Shown in pieces: positions 1 through 6,057 of a stretch of 7,382 nucleotides of DNA; the stretch's first letter is position 1, and the number at the start of each line of letters is the position of its first letter. The position numbers and the translations under genes are program-made. The notes under the pieces were generated by a model that ran no database searches, was not told the origin of the DNA, and worked only from the letters and a program-made list of their open reading frames with translations. Origin of the DNA: Candidatus Omnitrophota bacterium (GTDB taxonomy: Bacteria > Omnitrophota > Gorgyraeia > 2-02-FULL-51-18); the NCBI GenBank assembly GCA_023247955.1, contig JAHFFL010000055.1:1-7382 (forward strand), read 5' to 3'.

Positions 1-4
1 CTGG

Positions 5-2137
5 ATGTCGAAAGCGAAGATCCCGGAGCGCTGGGTCCCGACGACCTGCGGTTATTGCTCGGTGGGATGCGGGATGTTTATCGGCGTGAAAAACGGTCAA
101 CCCGTGAGTGTACGCGGCAATCCCAATCATCCCGTGAATGAGGGACGACTCTGCCCCAAGGGGCTTGCCGAGCACTATGCGATCACGGCGCCCAACCGCG
201 CGAAGTACCCACTTTTAAAAACAAGCCAAGGGAAGTTTCACCGGATTGACTGGGATTGGGCGATTCGTGAAATGGTGGGCCGCTTTCGGACAATCCAAGA
301 AAAGTACGGCGCTACTGCGCTTGGGATTATCAGCACGGGACAATTGGTGACCGAAGAGTTTTACACTTTGGGGAAGCTGGCGCAGCTTGGATTTAAGACG
401 AATAACTATGACGGCAATACGACGCTCTGCATGGCGAGTGCCGTCTCGGGTTATAAGCGCTCTTTCGGCAGTGACGGGCCTCCGGGTTCGTACGAAGATC
501 TGGAAAAAGCGGACCTGGTATTCCTCATCGGCGCGAATATTGCGGACAATCACCCGATTCTCTGCTACCGGCTTGAAAAAAATAAGAAAAAAATTCTCAT
601 CGTTGCGGATCCCCGCGTGACCAAGACCGCGATGATGGCCAATGTCTATCTTCCACTGAAACCTCGTACGGACATCGCGCTATTGAACGGCATGATGCGT
701 GTGCTCGTCAAAGAAAAAAAGATAAATGAGGATTACGTTCAAAAACACACCACGGGGTTCGAGAAACTTTGTGAGCATCTTGAAAAATATCCTCTCGAGC
801 GCGTGAGTGAAATGACGGGATTGCCCGCGGATCAGATCCGCGACATCGCCCTTCTCTACGGGAATGCGCGCGCGCCCTTTATCGGATGGACGATGGGCGT
901 CAATCACAGCACCCAAGGCACGGAGACGGTGAACGCGATATGCAACTTGGCGCTTCTTACGGGAAACGTGGGAAAAGTGGGCGCTTCGCCTTTTTCCATC
1001 ACGGGCCAATGCAACGCGATGGGAACGCGTGAGACAGGTTTTACTTCAACGCTGCCGGGTTATCGAAAATTTGAAAATGCAGACCACCGCAGGGAGCTTG
1101 CAACGCTCTGGGGCGTTGAGCAGGAAACCATCCCCACCGCGCGCGGAATGGCTTATCCCGACATCATCGAGGGCGTTTTAAGAGGAACGATCAAAGGTCT
1201 TTGGATCATCGCGACGAACCCTCTCGTTTCATTTCCAAACCAAACATATCTTCTCGATTGTTTGGAGCGGCTCGATTTCCTGGTGGTTCAGGACGGCTAT
1301 CATCCCATTCCCACAAGCCGAGTGGCGAATCTTGTGCTCCCCGCGGCGGTTTGGGGAGAAAAAGAAGGGTCGTTCACGAATTCCGAGCGCCTCGTGAGCA
1401 AGGTGAATAAGGCGGTCGATCCTCCCGGAGAGGCCAGATCAGATTTTGAAATTTTTCTCATGATCTCGAAAGAACTCGGCGTGTACGATCGTCTTTATCC
1501 GGGCTGGACCGAGCCTCGCGATGCTTTTGAGGAATGGAAGAAAGTAAGCCGTGGGCGACTCTGTGATTATTCGGGACTGACCTACGAATTATTGGAAAGG
1601 CACGGGGGGATCCAGTGGCCGTTTGGGGTGGATTCCAAACGCCCGCCCTCTGAAAGTGTGCGGCTTTACAGCGACGGCGTTTTTCAAACCGAAGACGGCC
1701 GCGCGAAACTCTGGGGGGTCGAAAATAATGCTCCGCCGGAGAGCCCGGATGAGGACTATCCTTTTTTATTGAACACCGGCAGAACCGTGGAGCACTGGCA
1801 CACGCGCACGAAGACAGGTCAGATCCCGCTTCTAAACCGTCTGTCTCCCGAGGCGTGGGTGGAGATGAACCCCCGTGATGCCAAGGAACTTAAACTTCGG
1901 CATGGCGATGCCGTGCGGGTCGAGTCGCGACGCGGAAGCATCGAGCGCGTGGCCTTGCGCGTGACGGAAACCGTGGCGCCGGGCCAGATCTTTATTCCGT
2001 TTCATTACGCGGAGGCGAACGCAAACAACCTCACCGTCAGCGACTGCGATCCCTACTCGAGAGAGCCAAATTATAAACAGGCGGCCGTTCGTGTGGAGTG
2101 TTCGAAATTGCCGGTATTGAACGGGCAAAAAAAATAA
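5..2137 (+). CDS. Assimilatory-type nitrate reductase catalytic subunit (molybdopterin oxidoreductase, NasA/NasC/NarB-like)
   Basis: Predicted to reduce nitrate to nitrite in the cytoplasm with a [4Fe-4S] cluster and bis-molybdopterin guanine dinucleotide. Seen: an N-terminal cluster motif with Cys15, Cys18, Cys22 and Cys50 (TTCGYCSVGCG ... GRLCPKG). A CMASAV motif follows whose Cys142 matches the molybdenum-ligating cysteine of the NapA/Nas branch. The central part carries TGNVGKVG and GQCNAMGTRETG (about 305-345). The C-terminal dinucleotide-binding domain runs from about residue 585 (NTGRTVEHWHTRTKTG, later FHYAEANANNLT). At 710 residues it has the length of compact NasC/NarB enzymes. It has no twin-arginine signal, which argues against periplasmic NapA, and no C-terminal [2Fe-2S] extension as in longer NasA proteins. 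The electron donor is therefore a separate, unseen protein, perhaps ferredoxin or a NasB-like reductase. The adjacent NarK-type porter supports nitrate as substrate. The ATG at 5 fits the family N-terminus, but its ribosome binding site is outside the window, so a slightly earlier start cannot be excluded. Substrate is inferred from motifs and context. Confidence 0.88.
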   Translation: MSKAKIPERWVPTTCGYCSVGCGMFIGVKNGQPVSVRGNPNHPVNEGRLCPKGLAEHYAITAPNRAKYPLLKTSQGKFHRIDWDWAIREMVGRFRTIQEKYGATALGIISTGQLVTEEFYTLGKLAQLGFKTNNYDGNTTLCMASAVSGYKRSFGSDGPPGSYEDLEKADLVFLIGANIADNHPILCYRLEKNKKKILIVADPRVTKTAMMANVYLPLKPRTDIALLNGMMRVLVKEKKINEDYVQKHTTGFEKLCEHLEKYPLERVSEMTGLPADQIRDIALLYGNARAPFIGWTMGVNHSTQGTETVNAICNLALLTGNVGKVGASPFSITGQCNAMGTRETGFTSTLPGYRKFENADHRRELATLWGVEQETIPTARGMAYPDIIEGVLRGTIKGLWIIATNPLVSFPNQTYLLDCLERLDFLVVQDGYHPIPTSRVANLVLPAAVWGEKEGSFTNSERLVSKVNKAVDPPGEARSDFEIFLMISKELGVYDRLYPGWTEPRDAFEEWKKVSRGRLCDYSGLTYELLERHGGIQWPFGVDSKRPPSESVRLYSDGVFQTEDGRAKLWGVENNAPPESPDEDYPFLLNTGRTVEHWHTRTKTGQIPLLNRLSPEAWVEMNPRDAKELKLRHGDAVRVESRRGSIERVALRVTETVAPGQIFIPFHYAEANANNLTVSDCDPYSREPNYKQAAVRVECSKLPVLNGQKK

Positions 2138-2142
2138 AAACC

Positions 2143-2147
2143 GAGGG
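2143..2147 (+). promoter_or_regulatory. Shine-Dalgarno for the nitrate porter gene
   Basis: GAGGG lies 9 bases before the ATG at 2157, inside the only intergenic gap of notable size (19 bases). It supports this start. It also indicates independent ribosome loading on the same transcript rather than strict coupling to the reductase gene. Confidence 0.7.
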
Positions 2148-2156
2148 TCAATAAAG

Positions 2157-3389
2157 ATGAGAATAAAAGATTTTTTCAAAAGCGGCCATCCACCGACACT
2201 TTTCGCCTCTTTTTTTTATTTCGACATCAGTTTTATGGTATGGGTGCTGATGGGAGTCCTGGGTGTTTATATCGCGAAGGATTTCGGTTTATCGGCCACA
2301 CAGAAGGGACTGATGGCCGCGATCCCTATCTTAGGCGGTTCGCTTGTGCGCATCCCGCTCGGACTTCTCGTGGATTCCATCGGGCCCAAAAGGACGGGTA
2401 TTTTGGCGCAACTGATCGTGTTTCTTCCGATCACGGGTATCTGGCTTTTCGCGCCTCATTTTAATGCCGTCCTTTTGTACGGGCTTTTTTTGGGAATCGC
2501 CGGTGGAAGTTTCGCGGTGGCACTGCCGCTCACGAGCCGTTGGTACCCTCCGAAGTACCAGGGGATGGCGCTCGGGATCGCGGGGGCGGGAAACAGCGGC
2601 ACGGTTTTAGCGTCTCTCTTTGCGCCGAGACTTGCGGAGATTGTCGGTTGGCACGGCGTATTTGGTTTGGCACTCCTCCCGGTTTTATTGACGCTTTTGG
2701 TGTTTACATTCTTGGCAAAGGAAAGCCCGGAGCAGCCAAGCCCTAAGAAAATGTCCGCCTATTTTTCGGTATTGAGGGAAGCGGATACCTTTTGGTTTTG
2801 TTTTTTCTACAGCATCACGTTTGGCGGGTTTGTGGGCCTGGCGAGTTTTCTTGGTATTTTTTTTCATGACCAATACGGCTTAAGCAAGGTCATGGCGGGA
2901 AATATCACCGCGCTTTGTGTTTTTGCGGGCAGTTTTGCCAGACCGGTGGGGGGAGTCCTGGCCGATAAGTTTGGCGGTATCCGGATTTTAAGCGCTCTTT
3001 TCGGTCTGATCGCGGCACTCATGCTGGGAGTGAGTTTACTTCCTCCCGTGATCGTTACGACGGGACTCCTATGTTTAGGAATGGCGTGTCTCGGCATGGG
3101 AAACGGCTCCGTATTCCAGCTCGTTCCTTTAAGGTTTCGTAAAGAAATAGGCGTCATGACCGGCATTGTCGGCGCGGCCGGCGGTTTGGGCGGTTTCTTT
3201 CTTCCGACGGCGCTGGGTTTTTTGAAAGATAATATCGGAAGTTACAGCGCCGGCTTTTTAGTCTTCGCTGGCACGAGCTTCGGCGCTTTAATCCTACTGA
3301 GAATTATTCAAAGAGGATGGTCTTTTTCAAGGCTTGTCCCCGAGATGCCTCAAATTTTTGAAGAGAAAATAGAGACAGTCAACGAATGA
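2157..3389 (+). CDS. NarK/NasA-family nitrate/nitrite transporter (MFS)
   Basis: Inner-membrane major facilitator protein of the nitrate/nitrite porter family, predicted to import nitrate (proton symport) or exchange it with nitrite. The 410 residues are very hydrophobic and consistent with 12 helices, with a charged loop near 187-211 between the two halves. Family marks seen: GIAGAGNSG at 140-148 and VGAAGGLGG at 338-346 match the two glycine-rich nitrate signatures. Arg65 (VRIPLG) and Arg262 (ARPVGG) sit where the paired substrate-binding arginines of helices 2 and 8 are found in characterised NarK proteins. MFS loop motifs LLVDSIGPKR (70-79) and VLADKFGGIR (267-276) follow those helices, and GNGSVFQLVP (315-324) is also typical. 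The short N-terminus before helix 1 and the SD at 2143 support the ATG at 2157. It lies 19 bases after the reductase and 9 before moaA, so it is probably cotranscribed. Transport direction and nitrate versus nitrite preference cannot be read from sequence. Confidence 0.9.
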   Translation: MRIKDFFKSGHPPTLFASFFYFDISFMVWVLMGVLGVYIAKDFGLSATQKGLMAAIPILGGSLVRIPLGLLVDSIGPKRTGILAQLIVFLPITGIWLFAPHFNAVLLYGLFLGIAGGSFAVALPLTSRWYPPKYQGMALGIAGAGNSGTVLASLFAPRLAEIVGWHGVFGLALLPVLLTLLVFTFLAKESPEQPSPKKMSAYFSVLREADTFWFCFFYSITFGGFVGLASFLGIFFHDQYGLSKVMAGNITALCVFAGSFARPVGGVLADKFGGIRILSALFGLIAALMLGVSLLPPVIVTTGLLCLGMACLGMGNGSVFQLVPLRFRKEIGVMTGIVGAAGGLGGFFLPTALGFLKDNIGSYSAGFLVFAGTSFGALILLRIIQRGWSFSRLVPEMPQIFEEKIETVNE

Positions 3390-3392
3390 GGA
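3388..3392 (+). promoter_or_regulatory. Shine-Dalgarno for moaA, overlapping the preceding stop codon
   Basis: GAGGA shares two bases with the TGA stop (3387-3389) of the transporter gene and lies 6 bases before the moaA ATG at 3399. A ribosome terminating on the transporter gene would be placed directly on this site, so translation of the two genes is probably coupled. Confidence 0.7.
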
Positions 3393-3398
3393 CCAAGT

Positions 3399-4379
3399 AT
3401 GATTGATCGGTTCGGGAGAAGATTAACCTATTTGCGCGTGTCTCTGATCGACCGCTGCAATCTGCGTTGTTTGTACTGCATGCCGCGCGGACTTTTGGAC
3501 CCCTTCAAGGAGGAGGAGCTGTTGACGATGGAGGAGATCGTCGAGACCGTCTCGATCTTCGCGGAGCTCGGTATTTGGAAGCTGCGATTGACGGGTGGGG
3601 AACCGCTTTTAAGAAAAGACGTCCCCTCGCTTGTCGCCCGCATCAAAAATATCCCCGGCATCCGCGAAGTGGTGATGACCTCCAACGGAGTTTTGCTGAA
3701 ACATTTTGCCGCGGACTTAAAAAAAGCGGGGTTGGACCGTATCAACGTGAGTCTCGACACGCTCGACCGCGAAAATTTTAAACGCATCACGGGACTCGAC
3801 AAGCTCGGTGAAGTACTGGAAGGTATCGAGGCGGTTACTGCCGCGGGCATCCGGCCCGTCAAGATCAACGTCGTTCTGATGAAGGGTTTTAACGACGCCG
3901 AAATCCTGGAGCTTGTGCGCTTCGCGGTGGCACGGGAGCTTCATATTCGTTTCATCGAGTGGATGCCGACGGCAGGCGGGATTCATGCGCTTCGCGAAAA
4001 CCGTTTTATGAGCAGCGAAGAGGCGAAGAACAGGATCGAAGAAAAATACACGCTCTTTCCGGATGAATCAAATCCGCACTCGCCCGCGAGAAATTATTTT
4101 GCGGCCGGCACAAAATCAGAAGTCGGTTTTATCAGTCCTTTATCTAACGCATTTTGCGCGATGTGCAACCGCCTGCGGCTTAAGGCCGACGGCATGATGA
4201 AAACTTGTTTGCACGGCAAAGAGGACTTGGATATCAAGGCCCTTTTGAGGCGCGGCTTGACGAGAGAAGAGATCAGACAGGCGATCATCTCCGTGGTTTT
4301 TGACAGGCCTGAAGAACATTTTTTAAACAACGCAACCGTGCCGCATAACGATTTTGTGATGACGGCCGTTGGGGGATAA
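3399..4379 (+). CDS. moaA: GTP 3',8-cyclase MoaA (radical SAM, Moco biosynthesis)
   Basis: Catalyses the first Moco step, the S-adenosylmethionine-dependent rearrangement of GTP to 3',8-cyclo-7,8-dihydro-GTP, in the cytosol with MoaC. Seen: the radical-SAM CxxxCxxC motif at Cys20, Cys24 and Cys27 (RCNLRCLYC), and GGEP at 66-69 (LTGGEPLLRKD) for SAM binding. The MoaA-specific second [4Fe-4S] site is at Cys253, Cys256 and Cys270 (FCAMCNRLRLKADG ... TCLHG). The C-terminus ends in Gly-Gly (AVGG, 323-326), which in MoaA reaches into the active site and is required for activity. At 326 residues it is full length for the family. It starts with the usual DRFGRRLTYLRVSLIDRC opening, and the GAGGA at 3388 fixes the ATG at 3399. 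All cluster cysteines are present, so it should be active. It sits between the porter and the moaC fusion, with only 5 bases to the latter. Confidence 0.97.
   Translation: MIDRFGRRLTYLRVSLIDRCNLRCLYCMPRGLLDPFKEEELLTMEEIVETVSIFAELGIWKLRLTGGEPLLRKDVPSLVARIKNIPGIREVVMTSNGVLLKHFAADLKKAGLDRINVSLDTLDRENFKRITGLDKLGEVLEGIEAVTAAGIRPVKINVVLMKGFNDAEILELVRFAVARELHIRFIEWMPTAGGIHALRENRFMSSEEAKNRIEEKYTLFPDESNPHSPARNYFAAGTKSEVGFISPLSNAFCAMCNRLRLKADGMMKTCLHGKEDLDIKALLRRGLTREEIRQAIISVVFDRPEEHFLNNATVPHNDFVMTAVGG
4371..4376 (+). promoter_or_regulatory. Probable weak Shine-Dalgarno for the moaC-mog fusion
   Basis: GGGGGA lies 8 bases before the ATG at 4385 and within the last codons of moaA, whose TAA is 4377-4379. 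It is the only purine-rich G stretch near this start. The match to the consensus is modest. Confidence 0.45.
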
Positions 4380-4384
4380 AAACG

Positions 4385-5308
4385 ATGCGTTCCATAACAA
4401 AAAAAACGGAAACGTTACGGCAAGCGATCGCGGAGAGTCGGATACAGGCCAAACCGGAAACTTTAAAAAGGATGGCCGATAACGACTTGCCTAAAAAAGA
4501 TGTTCTGGCCATCGCGAGAGCCGCAGGGGTAATGGCGGCCAAAAAAACTCCCGAGCTTTTACCCTATTGCCACCCGATCGCCATCGATGGGGTGGAAATC
4601 CAGTTTGAGATGCGCGAATCGGAGGTCCTGGTCCGCGCCACGGTCGAGGCCGTCGCGAAAACGGGCGTGGAGATGGAGGCCTTGACCGCGGCGAGCGTGG
4701 CGGCGCTGACGGTTTATGACATGCTAAAACCGGTCGACGGGACACTGGAAATTTTGTCGACGAGACTCTTGTCGAAAGAGGGAGGCAAGAGCAGTTTTAA
4801 GGAAAAAATCCCCACGAACTTTAAAGCGGCCGTCATTGTCACCTCCGATAGCAGTTCCAAAGGCCTTCGGCAGGACAAATCAGGACAGCTTATTCGGGAA
4901 AGGCTCGCCTCGCTGGGAATCTCGTGTGATTATTTGGTGGTTCCCGACGACCGTACCGTGATCCAGGACTGTCTTTTGGATGCTTGTGCAAAAGGGGTTC
5001 ACCTCGTCGTGACCACGGGAGGGACCGGGCTCGGACCTCGGGACGTGACGGTGGAGGCGACCGCGGACGTGATTGAACGCGAAATTCCAGGGATCATGGA
5101 AGCCGCGCGCGGCTTCGGCCAGCGCCGTACGCCCTACGCGATGCTCTCGCGGGGAATCGCGGGCCAGCGTGGCCGAACGATCCTCGTCAATCTTCCCGGT
5201 TCCTCGAAAGGGGTGGAGGAATCGCTGGATGCGGTTTTTCCATCGGTGCTGCACGCGTTCAAAATGATGCGGGGCATGGGCCATGAAATGCCGAGGCAGC
5301 TCGCATGA
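4385..5308 (+). CDS. moaCB: Bifunctional MoaC / MogA-MoaB fusion (cyclic pyranopterin monophosphate synthase + molybdopterin adenylyltransferase)
   Basis: Two Moco enzymes in one 307-residue chain. Residues 1 to about 138 are MoaC, which turns MoaA's product into cyclic pyranopterin monophosphate. Seen: KKDVLAIARAAGVMAAKKT (37-55), the LLPYCHPI histidine motif (His63) and TGVEMEALTAASVAALTVYDMLK (93-115), with Asp112 and Lys115 in the usual active-site stretch, then GGKS. Residues about 146-300 are a MogA/MoaB/Cnx1G-type domain, which adenylylates molybdopterin before molybdate insertion. Seen: TTGGTGLGPRDVT (210-222) with the following EAT, and LSRGIAGQRGRTILVNLPGSSKGVEE (254-279). The linker is very short. 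The MoaC part lacks the usual N-terminal segment of about 14 residues; the upstream frame offers no earlier start before a TAA at 4346-4348. MoaCB fusions are known, for example in Synechococcus. MogA-like rather than MoaB-like activity of the second domain is inferred. The stop overlaps the next start by 4 bases. Confidence 0.94.
   Translation: MRSITKKTETLRQAIAESRIQAKPETLKRMADNDLPKKDVLAIARAAGVMAAKKTPELLPYCHPIAIDGVEIQFEMRESEVLVRATVEAVAKTGVEMEALTAASVAALTVYDMLKPVDGTLEILSTRLLSKEGGKSSFKEKIPTNFKAAVIVTSDSSSKGLRQDKSGQLIRERLASLGISCDYLVVPDDRTVIQDCLLDACAKGVHLVVTTGGTGLGPRDVTVEATADVIEREIPGIMEAARGFGQRRTPYAMLSRGIAGQRGRTILVNLPGSSKGVEESLDAVFPSVLHAFKMMRGMGHEMPRQLA
5293..5296 (+). promoter_or_regulatory. Shine-Dalgarno for the TauE/SafE gene
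   Basis: GAGG lies inside the 3' end of the moaC-mog fusion, 8 bases before the ATG at 5305. It supports that start over later in-frame ATGs and works together with the ATGA stop/start overlap. Confidence 0.65.
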
Positions 5309-6054
5309 ACATTGTTGAGCAAATGCTTCCATTTTTGTTTTTTCTGGTCGCGCTTGTCTATTCGAGCGTCGGTTTCGCCGGAGGATCGTCTTATCTTTTG
5401 GTTTTGACGCTGGCCGGGGTACCGCAACCGGAGAGCGCGCCTACAGCGCTGGTCTGCAATTTGGTCGTGTCCAGCGTTATCTTTTGGAATTTTTTTAAGG
5501 CGGGTCATTTTCGCCCTCGTCTGGTTTTACCTTTTATGGCGCTTTCAATCCCGATGGCGTTTCTTGGCGCAAAGATTCCGATTGGAAAACAGGCCTTTCT
5601 GCTGCTTTTAGGTATCAGTCTTGCCCTGGCTAGCCTGAGGATTTTATTCTTGAGGGAAGAGAAGGGCAAAAAAAGCACCGCAAATTTCAAAGAGCTTTGC
5701 CGCGTCGGCCTGCCTGCCGGCGGCGTCATGGGGTTTTTTTCGGGACTCCTCGGGATCGGCGGTGGGATTTTCTTGAGTCCGTTTTTACTTTTGACACGCC
5801 TGGCGGACATGAAAGAGGCATCCGCGGCGGCAAGCTTCTTTATTTTCGTCAATTCGCTGTCCGGTCTTGTGGGAAAAATGCAAAACGGTTTTTCGATCAA
5901 TGAGAATTTGCCCCTTCTCGTTCTTTCCGTTCTTTGCGGGGGATGGATTGGCTCGCGGCTTGGCTCGGACCGGCTCTCGTCCGGTGGACTTCAGAAGATT
6001 CTGGCCGGCGTGATTTTATTCGCTTCAACGAATCTTATCTTAAAGACCTTCTAA
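5305..6054 (+). CDS. TauE/SafE-family membrane transporter, substrate unknown
   Basis: Inner-membrane protein of the TauE/SafE family, whose studied members are linked to export of sulfite, sulfoacetate or related organosulfur anions. Seen: 249 residues, mostly hydrophobic, with about eight membrane segments (near 8-24, 28-40, 48-64, 72-88, 97-115, 134-163 as a re-entrant or long segment, 172-190, 202-217 and 229-247). The family's internal duplication shows as two similar glycine-rich stretches: VYSSVGFAGGSSYLLV (18-33) and GFFSGLLGIGGGIFLSPFLLL (143-163). A charged cytoplasmic loop (REEKGKKS, 117-124) separates the halves. No signal peptide is needed. It overlaps the moaC-mog fusion by 4 bases (ATGA) and its TAA directly abuts the moeA ATG, so it is locked into the Moco operon. 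A role in moving an oxyanion relevant to the pathway (sulfite, molybdate, nitrite) is inference; the sequence does not show the substrate. Confidence 0.85.
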   Translation: MNIVEQMLPFLFFLVALVYSSVGFAGGSSYLLVLTLAGVPQPESAPTALVCNLVVSSVIFWNFFKAGHFRPRLVLPFMALSIPMAFLGAKIPIGKQAFLLLLGISLALASLRILFLREEKGKKSTANFKELCRVGLPAGGVMGFFSGLLGIGGGIFLSPFLLLTRLADMKEASAAASFFIFVNSLSGLVGKMQNGFSINENLPLLVLSVLCGGWIGSRLGSDRLSSGGLQKILAGVILFASTNLILKTF

Positions 6055-6057
6055 ATG
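6052..6057 (+). promoter_or_regulatory. Abutting stop/start (TAAATG) joining the TauE/SafE gene and moeA
   Basis: The TAA of the upstream gene is followed immediately by the moeA ATG with no spacer. The preceding 20 bases hold only a weak purine stretch (AAAGA at 6042-6046) and no GAGG-type site. This suggests moeA translation depends on re-initiation by ribosomes finishing the upstream gene. Confidence 0.6.

Noticed and set aside
2127..2134. Run of eight A at the end of the nitrate reductase gene as a possible slippage site
   Set aside because: Slippage would add or change only a few terminal residues before the next stop. No stem-loop follows, and the normal frame already ends at a sensible family length.
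5..2137. Periplasmic NapA or formate dehydrogenase as alternative identity of the first gene
   Set aside because: There is no twin-arginine signal peptide, so NapA is unlikely. The CMASAV molybdenum-ligand motif, GQCNAMGTRE and the adjacent NarK porter favour nitrate reductase over formate dehydrogenase, although this is not absolute proof.
2165..2182. A-rich then T6 stretch just after the porter start, considered as an attenuator or terminator
   Set aside because: There is no GC-rich stem before the T run and it lies inside the coding sequence, so a rho-independent terminator is not supported.
2210..2217. T8 tract in the porter gene (with a similar T8 at 7287-7294 in moaD), considered as frameshift or sequencing-error sites
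   Set aside because: The reading frames continue with conserved family sequence on both sides, so no frame break is evident. The Ts encode phenylalanines in hydrophobic segments.
3428..3868. Antisense open frame of 146 codons within moaA
   Set aside because: It lies wholly opposite a clear moaA with all catalytic motifs. The translation is rich in Ser/Arg/Pro with no recognisable domain, as expected of a codon-bias shadow.
4880..5332. Antisense open frame of 150 codons opposite the MogA-like domain
   Set aside because: No domain-like pattern, high His/Arg/Pro content, and complete overlap with a conserved domain on the + strand. It is a shadow frame.
5505..5900. Antisense open frame of 131 codons opposite the TauE/SafE gene
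   Set aside because: Basic, low-complexity translation without a plausible ribosome binding site or domain. The + strand frame has clear membrane-protein periodicity and family motifs.
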